DNA from: a virus
Direction: 5' to 3' (one strand)
Length of the DNA stretch: 21,240 bases
IMG/VR virus record: IMGVR_UViG_3300000563_000022
Location: 1-21,240 of that record
The position numbers and the translations under genes are program-made. This document shows positions 1 to 5,562 of this stretch, piece by piece (positions within the stretch are counted from its first letter, which is position 1; each line of letters starts with the position of its first letter). Below the pieces are notes generated by a model that did no database searches, had not been told where the DNA came from, and saw nothing but the letters and a program-made list of their open reading frames with translations.

Positions 1-1
1 C

Positions 2-76
2 AGCAAGGAGTTATCAAAGGGTCAGGCAAGCGAGTTTATTGAGTATCTCGGTAATTTGAAAGGAGGAGATAAATAA
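2..76 (+). CDS. 3' end of a truncated gene, unknown product
   Basis: An open frame enters from the left edge and codes 24 residues before TAA at 74-76. The tail reads L-x-x-x-x-A-S-x-x-I-x-x-L, an amphipathic helix with Leu/Ala/Ser/Ile spacing of the kind seen at the C-termini of phage single-strand annealing or helicase-type proteins. That resemblance is a loose memory, not an identification. The stop overlaps the next start as TAATG, and the next gene's ribosome binding site (AAAGGAGGAG) lies inside this frame. That fits a translationally coupled operon continuing from outside the window. Confidence 0.65.
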   Translation, partial: SKELSKGQASEFIEYLGNLKGGDK

Positions 77-321
77 TGATAGTTACCAACTGTAATCACC
101 AAGATATTCCTACTTTTGGCAGGTTAGGAAATTGGAATGCGTTCTGGTATAAAGGACTTTATTATATTAAGGTTCCAGAATTTTTTCACAAAAATAGTGA
201 CATCAATCAATTTCCTTGTAATGCTGTTGCTTTGTGTGGTGGTAGTAGGCATATCCCTGAGGGGGATTTTGTAAAGCCAGTTACCTTAATAGTTACTGAA
301 AAATTATCAGGAGGTGACTAA
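76..321 (+). CDS. Hypothetical 81-residue protein
   Basis: I do not recognise this protein. The ATG at 76 follows AAAGGAGGAG with good spacing and overlaps the upstream stop (TAATG), so the start is well supported. It is soluble-looking and rich in aromatic residues (a G-N-W-N-A-F-W-Y stretch near residues 18-25), with three Cys and three His scattered through it in no clear zinc-finger arrangement. It has no signal peptide or membrane segment. It is the first complete gene of a run of small early genes that often hold host-takeover or anti-defence functions in phages, but nothing in the sequence assigns such a role here. Confidence 0.75.
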   Translation: MIVTNCNHQDIPTFGRLGNWNAFWYKGLYYIKVPEFFHKNSDINQFPCNAVALCGGSRHIPEGDFVKPVTLIVTEKLSGGD

Positions 322-672
322 TTGAAAATACTATGGGTTTCCCGACATGAACCTCAGTACCAGCAAATGCAAGAGTTAAAAGAAGTTTTTGGTAATGACG
401 TTAAGTTAATAAAACACCACCAAAAGGTAAGGAGCGGTCATGAAGTTATTGAATTAATGAAAAAGAACGACTGCTCTGAAGTAATGGCAGGATTACCTTT
501 GAGTATGGTACAAGAATTGGTTGACCAGGGTATTCAGCCAATTCGAGCCATAATGGAACGGAAGATTCATAGTGAGGGAGGAAGAGTTACATTCTCTCAC
601 AAACACTTTGAACGTATTGAGGACATTCATATCAGTACAGTAAAGTTGTTAAAAAGAGAGGGGAGTAAGTAA
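322..672 (+). CDS. Small Rossmann-like alpha/beta protein, unknown function
   Basis: The start is TTG at 322, directly after the preceding TAA and preceded by GGAGGTGA at 311-318. The 116 residues alternate strands and helices: a first strand (MKILWVSRH), a helix, a second strand (VKLIKHH), a helix, a third strand around EVMAGLPLSM, a helix, and a fourth strand (PIRAIMERK). That is the layout of a small Rossmann-like domain. No Walker motif, dinucleotide-binding glycine loop or catalytic triad is visible. The N-terminal S-R-H and the central G-L-P-L-S stand out as possible functional positions. Short proteins starting MKILWxSRH occur, from memory, in other phages and mobile elements without a firm function. 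I give no function. Confidence 0.75.
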   Translation: MKILWVSRHEPQYQQMQELKEVFGNDVKLIKHHQKVRSGHEVIELMKKNDCSEVMAGLPLSMVQELVDQGIQPIRAIMERKIHSEGGRVTFSHKHFERIEDIHISTVKLLKREGSK

Positions 673-676
673 AAAG

Positions 677-904
677 ATGACACTTGAGTCTGTGAAAGAA
701 ATCTGTTTGGTTAATGAAAAGGGACATGTCGTTAGGAAAAGTAGGAACTTTGTGGGTGTGTTAGATTTGCCTGAGCAACGAGTGGGATTGTGTAAAATTG
801 AGTCTTTGTCAGATTATGACATACAGGTTATGACACTGGTTCTTATACGTTTAATTTCCACTTTGCTTGAAGCACTTACCAAAGAGGAGGAGGTAGAGTT
901 TTAA
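677..904 (+). CDS. Hypothetical 75-residue protein
   Basis: Not recognised. The ATG at 677 follows a purine-rich GAGGGGAGT about 10 nt upstream. The first half has beta-strand character (I-C-L-V-N, then V-G-V-L-D-L). The second half is a hydrophobic amphipathic helix (V-M-T-L-V-L-I-R-L-I-S-T-L-L-E-A-L) ending in an acidic tail. The helix has charged residues inside it, so it looks more like a dimerisation helix than a membrane span. Its TAA overlaps the next gene's ATG (TAATG at 902-906). Confidence 0.7.
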   Translation: MTLESVKEICLVNEKGHVVRKSRNFVGVLDLPEQRVGLCKIESLSDYDIQVMTLVLIRLISTLLEALTKEEEVEF

Positions 905-1131
905 TGAGGAACTTTTACTTTCATGCTAACATTGATGGAAGAAAGAACACAATAAAGGGAGGTCCCAGGAGTAAAAACGGTGGAATGGATTTAGAGTTAA
1001 TGCAGCCTGACGGTGGTGTTAGTAGTCGTACTCTAAGAATTAATTGCACTCCTGCTGACGATGGCTCACTGTTGGTTGAGGTGTATAATGAGAAGAACCA
1101 GTGTATTCATAGGAGGTTAACCTATCGTTAG
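904..1131 (+). CDS. Hypothetical 75-residue basic protein
   Basis: Not recognised. The ATG at 904 overlaps the previous stop and is preceded by AAAGAGGAGGTAG. The 75 residues have predicted beta character throughout, many Gly/Asn turns and a basic tail (R-R-L-T-Y-R), suggesting a small beta-barrel or sandwich. There is no membrane segment or Cys cluster. It ends at 1131, followed by the long hairpin at 1132-1183, so it closes the first small block of the operon. Confidence 0.7.
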   Translation: MRNFYFHANIDGRKNTIKGGPRSKNGGMDLELMQPDGGVSSRTLRINCTPADDGSLLVEVYNEKNQCIHRRLTYR

Positions 1132-1183
1132 TTTAACTTTTCCTTTGGACATTCCTTCTGGAGTGTCCTTAGGTAAGGTTAAA
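1132..1183 (+). other. Long near-perfect hairpin between genes
   Basis: The 70-base gap between genes contains two 24-base arms (1132-1155 and 1160-1183) that fold back on each other around a TTCT loop. I count three internal T-T mismatches and two G-T wobbles. The inner 9 bp (GGACATTCC with GGAGTGTCC) pair completely, counting one wobble. No U-tract follows on either strand, so this is not a classic intrinsic terminator. A protein-binding site, an RNase III-type processing site or an mRNA-stabilising structure are alternatives. Confidence 0.75.
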
Positions 1184-1188
1184 AGAAG

Positions 1189-1203
1189 GGAGGTGAGTTA
1201 ATG
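1189..1203 (+). promoter_or_regulatory. Strong ribosome binding site plus start, copy 1 of a 15-base repeat
   Basis: GGAGGTGAGTTAATG appears here and again, identically, at 1421-1435, each time ending in the ATG of a small gene. The GGAGGTGA part is a perfect complement of a Firmicutes 16S 3' end. The extra shared GTTA spacer suggests a reused translation-initiation cassette. Confidence 0.8.
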
Positions 1204-1413
1204 AGTGTTGAGTTAATTACCAAAGTTATGGGAGTGAGGGCTAACTGTATGTATGACCCAATGGATAAGATGGAGTTAGATAGGGCAGATGTTGATGTTA
1301 TTTCTATAGACTACTATTGTAATGATGTCTTCCAGGGTGCTATTCATCTTACCAAAGAACAAACCCTTGAGTTTGCTAAGCTCATTACTGAGTTCGTGGA
1401 AAGTTTCAAGTAA
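1201..1413 (+). CDS. Hypothetical 70-residue protein
   Basis: Not recognised. The ATG at 1201 sits 4 nt after a perfect GGAGGTGA. The protein has a strand-rich N-terminal half (E-L-I-T-K-V-M-G-V, D-V-I-S-I-D-Y-Y) with a D-P-M-D-K-M-E-L-D-R acidic loop, then an amphipathic helix (T-K-E-Q-T-L-E-F-A-K-L-I-T-E-F). The pattern of a strand followed by 'H-L-T-K-E-Q-xx-E-F-A-xx-I' is typical of small phage proteins that are compact alpha/beta folds. Two isolated Cys are present but form no metal motif. Function unknown. Confidence 0.75.
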   Translation: MSVELITKVMGVRANCMYDPMDKMELDRADVDVISIDYYCNDVFQGAIHLTKEQTLEFAKLITEFVESFK

Positions 1414-1420
1414 CTAAAAA

Positions 1421-1435
1421 GGAGGTGAGTTAATG
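1421..1435 (+). promoter_or_regulatory. Strong ribosome binding site plus start, copy 2 of a 15-base repeat
   Basis: This is an exact second copy of GGAGGTGAGTTAATG (see 1189-1203). It drives the Cys-rich 65-residue gene and is preceded by AAAAA, which extends the anti-Shine-Dalgarno match. Confidence 0.8.
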
Positions 1436-1630
1436 TATTGGACTTTTCCCGTAGGTAAATGGACTTATGCTGTTAGTCGTAGGTGTCCTAAATGTCATAG
1501 GTTTATATCTAAAGGCAAACTTGTAAAAAGGTTCTTCTTCTCCAGGGTAACTGCTAAGAATTTCTGTTGTGTAGAACATGGGGAAGTAACTCCCAAGTGT
1601 ATTCGTAACCACCGTAGACATTTAACCTAA
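1433..1630 (+). CDS. Small basic Cys-rich (zinc-ribbon-like) protein
   Basis: This 65-residue, strongly basic protein has a CPKC knuckle at about residues 18-21 and later Cys/His at CCVEHGEVTPKC (about 45-56). It could form one C4 or C3H zinc ribbon, although the spacing is not that of a family I can name. The start is the ATG of the repeated GGAGGTGAGTTAATG cassette. It ends in R-R-H-L-T. The many Arg/Lys and the zinc-ribbon look suggest nucleic-acid or protein binding, which is inference. An antisense open frame covers the same stretch but has no ribosome site and was not called. Confidence 0.75.
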   Translation: MYWTFPVGKWTYAVSRRCPKCHRFISKGKLVKRFFFSRVTAKNFCCVEHGEVTPKCIRNHRRHLT

Positions 1631-1645
1631 AGGAGGTTGGTAGGT

Positions 1646-1849
1646 GTGTTAGATTTGGATATGTTTAGTAAGTTAGAAGATGAAATTAAACAACTTGCTC
1701 GCAACGCTGAAGTGCTATCCCAATATGTTAGTTTCCCTCCTACACGCCAAACATTGCTTGAAGTTAAAACTATGCTTGAAAGTGCCAGTAGTAAGTTAAG
1801 TAAGGTAAGTACTCCTGACAGAAAGGAGGAGCGAGAGGAAAATGAGTAA
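1646..1849 (+). CDS. Short helical (coiled-coil) protein
   Basis: I place the start at GTG 1646, nine bases after AAAGGAGG (1630-1636). A TTG at 1637 is in frame but directly abuts the ribosome site. The 67 residues are almost all helical with heptad-like Leu/Ile spacing (L-E-D-E-I-K-Q-L-A, then T-L-L-E-V-K-T-M-L) and a charged tail (K-E-E-R-E-E-N-E). The stop at 1847-1849 overlaps the next gene's start at 1842. The short length and coupling to a ribbon-helix-helix-like gene suggest a partner or accessory protein. No function is assigned. Confidence 0.7.
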   Translation: MLDLDMFSKLEDEIKQLARNAEVLSQYVSFPPTRQTLLEVKTMLESASSKLSKVSTPDRKEEREENE

Positions 1850-2222
1850 AGACCAAAACGAAGACATCCAACCACTTGACCCTACAGAACAGCACCAACA
1901 GAGCGACTCTGCTCGTCGCACAGGACACCCTACTCGTAGCATACGGGTTCCTGATGATTTGTGGGAAAAGTATAGTGAGTATTGTGATAGCGAATTGACT
2001 AACAAAAACTCTGACCTTATGCGTTATATGCGTCATTGTGTAAAGCGTTATGAACTCTCGCAAGGAGTTTTACCTGACGATATTATGGAAATACTTAACC
2101 GTCAAATAGGTGAACAAGTTGCGAGGGCTACCGGGGAAGTATTAAAAAAGCTAACTACCAGGCTCTTTGGTCTTAATGATGAAGAGGACCAAGGAGATGA
2201 CTTCGACCCCAGGACCCTTTAG
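1842..2222 (+). CDS. Ribbon-helix-helix-like DNA-binding protein
   Basis: This is a 126-residue protein. Residues 1-28 are polar and probably disordered. Residues 31-70 read as a ribbon-helix-helix module: a basic strand (T-R-S-I-R-V-P-D-D-L), helix A (W-E-K-Y-S-E-Y-C), a turn (T-N-K-N-S-D), and helix B (L-M-R-Y-M-R-H-C-V). The I-R-V-P-x-x-L-W pattern is the family hallmark. A second helical region (80-110) and an acidic tail (E-E-D-Q-G-D-D) follow and could mediate oligomerisation. Such proteins act as dimeric repressors or partition-type regulators. The start follows AAAGGAGGAGCGAGAGG within the end of the upstream gene. It lacks the toxin partner expected of a type II antitoxin. Confidence 0.6.
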   Translation: MSKDQNEDIQPLDPTEQHQQSDSARRTGHPTRSIRVPDDLWEKYSEYCDSELTNKNSDLMRYMRHCVKRYELSQGVLPDDIMEILNRQIGEQVARATGEVLKKLTTRLFGLNDEEDQGDDFDPRTL

Positions 2223-2248
2223 GGGTACTACTCTAGGAGAGGGTTTGG

Positions 2249-2431
2249 TTGCATTTATGTTCAAAGTGTCAAAAGAGAGATAGTTGTTACACTCCTGATG
2301 TTATGAATGTATTGAGGGATATGTCTCAATCAACGGTAAAGCGACAACTTAACAATCGTACTAAGGCTAAGGTTATAATAGAAGTTTTCGAATGTGCAAA
2401 TTTTGTAGAAAAGGAGGTTAGCGTGGAATGA
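2249..2431 (+). CDS. Small four-Cys (zinc-knuckle-like) protein
   Basis: It starts at TTG 2249, six bases after AGGAGAGG. The 60-residue protein has Cys at about 4, 7, 13 and 49 (C-x2-C-x5-C, then F-E-C-A-N-F near the end). That arrangement occurs in many tiny phage proteins that bind one zinc or a small Fe-S cluster. The middle is a basic helix (V-K-R-Q-L-N-N-R-T-K-A-K). Its TGA overlaps the next ATG (ATGA at 2428-2431), so the two are translationally coupled. Function unknown; zinc binding is inference from Cys spacing. Confidence 0.7.
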   Translation: MHLCSKCQKRDSCYTPDVMNVLRDMSQSTVKRQLNNRTKAKVIIEVFECANFVEKEVSVE

Positions 2432-2880
2432 AACAGAAGTTTCGTGAGGGAGATGAAGTAATAACTCCCTATGGTGACAGAGGTATCGTTCAGTGGGCTA
2501 AAGAAAATGGTCAAGTAAGTATAAAAAACCCTGAAAGTGGAGGGTATATTGTGTTTGAACAGAACCAACTAGAACTACACTCAAGAGCCCTCCATACCGA
2601 ACGAACAGAGAAACCTATAACTGAAATGTCATATGAAGAGTTACAGCAAGAGTTAGAGAACCTGCGAAGTTCTAGAGCTCAAGTGCGTAAAAACCAAGGA
2701 CACAAGAAACCATCCAAACGAAAATCTACAGTCACAAAGGAAAAACTTACCAAGAAGAAGAAGACTCCTAAGAAGTCTGCAAACCCTGAACTCGATGCCC
2801 TTATGAGCAAGCTCGAACAACTCTCACCTGAGGATGTTAATAAGATTAACAAATCGCTTGAAGAGGGAGAGGAAAAATGA
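2428..2880 (+). CDS. KOW/SH3-like domain protein with basic linker
   Basis: This is a 150-residue protein in three parts. Residues 4-52 form a small beta-barrel like KOW/SH3 or CarD-type modules (F-R-E-G-D-E-V-I-T-P-Y-G-D-R-G-I-V, then V-S-I-K-N-P). Residues 85-118 are a Lys/Arg-rich linker with K-K-K-K-T-P-K-K repeats, well suited to nucleic-acid contact. Residues 120-148 form a short helical tail (L-D-A-L-M-S-K-L-E-Q-L). Coupled by ATGA to the zinc-knuckle gene before it and to the nuclease after it, it may assist that nuclease/ATPase set. This is positional inference. I could not name a family with confidence. Confidence 0.7.
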   Translation: MKQKFREGDEVITPYGDRGIVQWAKENGQVSIKNPESGGYIVFEQNQLELHSRALHTERTEKPITEMSYEELQQELENLRSSRAQVRKNQGHKKPSKRKSTVTKEKLTKKKKTPKKSANPELDALMSKLEQLSPEDVNKINKSLEEGEEK

Positions 2881-3797
2881 CTGAAAGTAGGGCGTATCTT
2901 TCCGAGGATGTAAGTAAAGAAAAAGAAAAAGAAAAAGTATATTTTGACAACACAAGAATGAGTGCGTTCAGAAAGTGTCCCAGAATGTTTTACTTGCGTC
3001 ATGTAAAGCATTTAGTTCCTAAGAAGATTAGTATGGCTCCAGAGTACGGTATTCGTATCCATGATGTGTTAAAGGACTACTATGCTGACCCTTCACTTGA
3101 CATTACAGAGCTTACTTTGCATTACTTCGCTGATTGGGAAGACAATCCTTTTGATGAGAAAAGAACCAAAAGCAATGCTGTTACTATAATGAGGGGTTAT
3201 GTAAAAAACTACCCAAAGGAGCCTTGGGAGGTCATAGCTAACGAACTTCCCTTTGAACTGCCTTTAGGAGAAACTGCTTCTTATCAGTTCTACTTGATAG
3301 GGAGGATTGACCTTATAGTTCAAATGCATGGAGCACTTTATGGTATGGACCACAAAACTACCACGAGGTTAGGCGACACATATTTTAATGCCTTTAAACC
3401 TAACCAACAAATTGAGGGCTATCTGTGGGGTAGTAAGCAGATGTTTGGAGTAGACAATGTTCAGGGGTTCTTCATCAATGCAATACTTGTAGCTAAAACT
3501 AAAACTAATTATAAACGCCATTTAACTACTCGCACTAAAGCTCAAATTCAAGAGTTCGAACACCACACTTTAACTTGGATGCAGTATATTCAAGACCGCA
3601 TTGACCTTTACCAACGTTACTCCCATATGAGAGATGTTGCCTTTCCTATGGCTACTGAGGCTTGTAGTTATTTCGGAGGTTGTCCTTACAAGGATGCTTG
3701 TTTGGCTCAACTTAACCCTCATGTGTTGGAAACTCAGTATGTCGAGGACCCCTGGGACCCGAGGAAAGAGATGATACTAGAAGAGGAGAGTGAGTAG
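2877..3797 (+). CDS. Cas4/RecB-type PD-(D/E)XK exonuclease with Fe-S cysteines
   Basis: This 306-residue protein has the RecB/Cas4 nuclease hallmarks. They are an early Cys (C34 in F-R-K-C-P-R-M-F-Y), the motif His H62 in G-I-R-I-H, the metal Asp D145 in G-R-I-D-L-I-V, the D-x-K pair D158/K160 in G-M-D-H-K-T-T, and the Q-x3-Y motif Q178/Y182. Three C-terminal Cys (C263, C269, C275) with C34 make the usual four Fe-S ligands. Such enzymes resect DNA ends to give single strands for recombination or replication. It lies just upstream of a Sak4-like ATPase, matching phage recombination cassettes. Residues 14-20 form a KEKEKEK tract encoded by a GAAAAA tandem repeat. No CRISPR array or cas1 is nearby, so a phage recombination role is more likely than spacer acquisition. 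Confidence 0.88.
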   Translation: MTESRAYLSEDVSKEKEKEKVYFDNTRMSAFRKCPRMFYLRHVKHLVPKKISMAPEYGIRIHDVLKDYYADPSLDITELTLHYFADWEDNPFDEKRTKSNAVTIMRGYVKNYPKEPWEVIANELPFELPLGETASYQFYLIGRIDLIVQMHGALYGMDHKTTTRLGDTYFNAFKPNQQIEGYLWGSKQMFGVDNVQGFFINAILVAKTKTNYKRHLTTRTKAQIQEFEHHTLTWMQYIQDRIDLYQRYSHMRDVAFPMATEACSYFGGCPYKDACLAQLNPHVLETQYVEDPWDPRKEMILEEESE

Positions 3798-3799
3798 AA

Positions 3800-4051
3800 A
3801 TGGATTGGTGGCTAAGGGAAGTTGATATTAGAAATGTAGAGAGAATCCAACTGAGGGCTGGAGACTGCTACCGCATAGGCGAAAGTATTAGTGGTATGGT
3901 GGTTCATAACTTTGCTTGGACAAGAAGTCATAGTGAAGGAGCCATAGTAGCCCTTACAAAGGAGAGTCATGTTATAGCTATGTTCTGCCCTCACGATGTG
4001 TCGGTGGTATTTTACAAGAGGTGGGGTGGTGAGTCCAGTGAAGGAATTTAA
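3800..4051 (+). CDS. Hypothetical 83-residue protein
   Basis: Not recognised. The ATG at 3800 follows GAGGAGAG at 3784-3791, two bases after the nuclease stop. It is beta-rich with three Trp, and begins with M-D-W-W-L-R-E-V-D. A strand pair (I-V-A-L-T-K-E-S-H-V-I-A-M-F) near the C-terminus suggests a small barrel. The end overlaps the start of the Sak4-like gene, consistent with translational coupling. It sits between two recombination genes, but no functional residue is visible. Confidence 0.7.
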   Translation: MDWWLREVDIRNVERIQLRAGDCYRIGESISGMVVHNFAWTRSHSEGAIVALTKESHVIAMFCPHDVSVVFYKRWGGESSEGI

Positions 4052-4814
4052 AACTGAGGAAATGTTAATCCCTGAACATGTCAAAGGGCTAATCTATGGT
4101 CATTGGGGTAGTGGTAAAACTTGGACTCTTGGCACAGGACCTAAACCTATGTTCTTGTTTGACCTGGATAGAGGTAGGCAAACTCTTGGCGGAACTCCAG
4201 GAATTGAAGGGATAGATTTTTACTCGAAGGACAAACGCAACATTCGCCCTGTTCTTAACGCTATGAAGAAAAAGATTGGGGAGTTACAAAAGGAATGTCC
4301 TTACAAATTTGTAGCCTTCGACTCTGCTACCCGCCTTGGTGACTACCTTATGTGGAGTATTATTGACCTTAATGGAAGGTGGGGCAGTGAGCCTGAAATG
4401 CGTATGCAGGATTATGGTACTCTTGCAGGAATGTTGGAAGATTGGTTCCTTGACATCCTCGACATACCTGCTCATGTGTTTATTACAGGTCATGCTAAGG
4501 TAGTTTTGCCTGATGAGAAAAGTCCAGCAGGAACTGAGGCACTTTATCTACCTCTTTCTACAGGACAGGCTTTCCCCCAAAAGGTAGGAGCTATATTTGA
4601 TGAAGTGTATAGGCAGGTTGTTACTGCAACTAAGGGTCCACAGGAAACAGAGTACCGCTTACAAACTCAGCCTGATGGTAAGTGGTACGCAAAAACTCGA
4701 TTAAACTATGATGAGGGAGGTGTTAGAAAAAAGGTTCTGGCTAAATATGAACAGCCGAGCTTAGAACAATTGTTCCAGAAGGTAGCGGACGCTCGTCAGA
4801 AACATCAAAATTAA
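4038..4814 (+). CDS. Sak4-like RecA-fold ATPase (AAA_24 type), recombination/ssDNA annealing
   Basis: The 258-residue core has Walker A GHWGSGKT at 21-28, Walker B FVAFDS at 91-96 and a sensor-like FITGHAK at 148-154. A late K-T-R-L is typical of phage nucleotide-binding proteins of the Sak4/AAA_24 group. Those proteins are RecA-core ATPases that promote annealing or pairing of phage single strands. I chose GTG 4038 because family members begin about 15 residues before the first strand (H-V-K-G-L-I-Y-G). GTG 4026 or 4029 are alternatives. An ATG at 3996 is in frame but would overlap the upstream gene by 56 bases. The next gene encodes a DUF669-like protein, the usual neighbour. Confidence 0.85.
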   Translation: MKEFKTEEMLIPEHVKGLIYGHWGSGKTWTLGTGPKPMFLFDLDRGRQTLGGTPGIEGIDFYSKDKRNIRPVLNAMKKKIGELQKECPYKFVAFDSATRLGDYLMWSIIDLNGRWGSEPEMRMQDYGTLAGMLEDWFLDILDIPAHVFITGHAKVVLPDEKSPAGTEALYLPLSTGQAFPQKVGAIFDEVYRQVVTATKGPQETEYRLQTQPDGKWYAKTRLNYDEGGVRKKVLAKYEQPSLEQLFQKVADARQKHQN

Positions 4815-4835
4815 ATTTAAAAAGGAGAGATTTTA

Positions 4836-5282
4836 ATGCGTATCAAAGTGCCAGGTAACTTGAATGACATGAAAGTTCAGGAGTTTGAACCTCTTCCAGC
4901 AGGACAGTATACTCTGAAAGTTTCCAAACTTCCTGAAGTGCGGGAGTCTAAGAAAGGTTCTCAGTATGTTAACTGGGCTTTTGAAGTGGCTGAGGGAGAG
5001 TACCAGGGTCGCAATGTATTTCACATTACCTCACTAAAGGACGCTGAGGTTATGCAATACCGCTTGGGACTCTACCATCTGCTTGAAGTTTTGGGTGCTC
5101 CTTTTGACGGTGATGAGTTTGAGGCTGGGGATACTGTAGGACTCAAACTGCTTGCTGATGTAGGGCAGGAATTCTATGACCCCAACAGCAATCGTACTGT
5201 AAAGAGCCCTGATGAGGCTTCTGACCCTGACAAAGTTCGCATCAACAACCGCATTGAGCAAATCTACCCATACCAAGCATAA
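4836..5282 (+). CDS. DUF669-like protein, probable ssDNA-binding partner of the Sak4-like ATPase
   Basis: A strong AAAAGGAGAG precedes the ATG at 4836. The 148 residues begin with the DUF669-style lead: a short polar start, then L-P-A-G-Q-Y-T-L-K-V (21-30) and a second strand Y-V-N-W-A-F-E-V. The middle has Y-R-L-G-L-Y-H-L-L-E-V-L-G, followed by G-D-T-V-G-L-K-L-L-A-D-V, which is OB-fold-like. Proteins of this family sit next to Sak4 ATPases or phage helicases and are thought to coat single-stranded DNA. The acidic middle and the C-terminal Y-P-Y-Q-A fit such a role. The gene is closed by an intrinsic terminator, so it ends the first part of the operon. Confidence 0.75.
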   Translation: MRIKVPGNLNDMKVQEFEPLPAGQYTLKVSKLPEVRESKKGSQYVNWAFEVAEGEYQGRNVFHITSLKDAEVMQYRLGLYHLLEVLGAPFDGDEFEAGDTVGLKLLADVGQEFYDPNSNRTVKSPDEASDPDKVRINNRIEQIYPYQA

Positions 5283-5291
5283 GTAAAACCA

Positions 5292-5338
5292 GGGAGAGCC
5301 TACTCTTATCTTGGGGTAGGTTCTCTCTTTATCCTTTT
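5292..5338 (+). terminator. Intrinsic terminator after the recombination block
   Basis: Arms 5292-5305 and 5314-5327 form a 14-bp stem, with three wobbles and no bulges, around an 8-base loop. TTTATCCTTTT follows. It lies 10 bases after the DUF669-like stop and ends 20 bases before the next start. No promoter was recognised just downstream, so it is more likely a partial terminator or attenuator than the end of the operon. Confidence 0.8.
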
Positions 5339-5358
5339 GTTTGAGGGAGGGTAATTCT

Positions 5359-5562
5359 TTGGCTGACCGCTTGAAAGTTCAATCATTGAACAGGGAAAGG
5401 TACTTTAGGCAGGGTAGAGTTAAGGCTTCTAATGTTCAAGATGCCCTTGAGAAGTTAAAGGAAATTCATCCTACAGGCGTTAATGTAAGACTTAATCTTT
5501 GTCCCATGACTTGTGTAGGTTACTTTGAATACTACTTGGAGGTGCAAAATGGAAAAGTTTAA
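5359..5562 (+). CDS. Hypothetical 67-residue protein
   Basis: Not recognised. I start it at TTG 5359, seven bases after GAGGGAGGG (5343-5351). A TTG at 5341 is in frame but contains the ribosome site itself. The protein has a basic N-terminal helix, then A-S-N-V-Q-D-A-L-E-K-L-K-E-I-H, and a strand pair with two Cys (L-C-P-M-T-C). The pattern resembles small phage alpha/beta proteins. The palindrome at 5377-5391 lies within its fifth to tenth codons. Its end overlaps the next gene's start region by 14 bases. Confidence 0.65.
   Translation: MADRLKVQSLNRERYFRQGRVKASNVQDALEKLKEIHPTGVNVRLNLCPMTCVGYFEYYLEVQNGKV
5377..5391. repeat. 15-base perfect palindrome, copy 1
   Basis: GTTCAATCATTGAAC has two 7-base inverted arms around a central C. 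The identical 15-mer recurs at 16827-16841 in the opposite module, just before a ribosome site. Here it lies just inside the first gene after the terminator. It could be an operator for a dimeric regulator. Chance recurrence is not excluded. Confidence 0.55.

Noticed and set aside
1430-1621. Antisense frame over the Cys-rich 65-residue gene
   Set aside because: No Shine-Dalgarno sequence, and the opposite strand has a perfect one with operon context.
1770-2063. Antisense frames over the ribbon-helix-helix-like gene
   Set aside because: No ribosome site, and they lie opposite a gene with a clear domain and coupled start.
2913-2937. GAAAAA tandem repeat as a phase-variable tract
   Set aside because: The unit is 6 bases, so copy change keeps the frame. 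It only alters a KE-rich stretch near the N-terminus.
2877-3797. Cas4-like nuclease as part of a CRISPR adaptation system
   Set aside because: There is no repeat-spacer array, cas1 or cas2 in the window. The neighbours are Sak4 and DUF669-like genes, so a phage recombination nuclease fits better.
3996-4037. ATG 3996 as the start of the Sak4-like gene
   Set aside because: It would add a 14-residue extension unlike the family, overlaps the upstream gene by 56 bases and lacks a ribosome site. GTG 4038 (or 4029) fits better.
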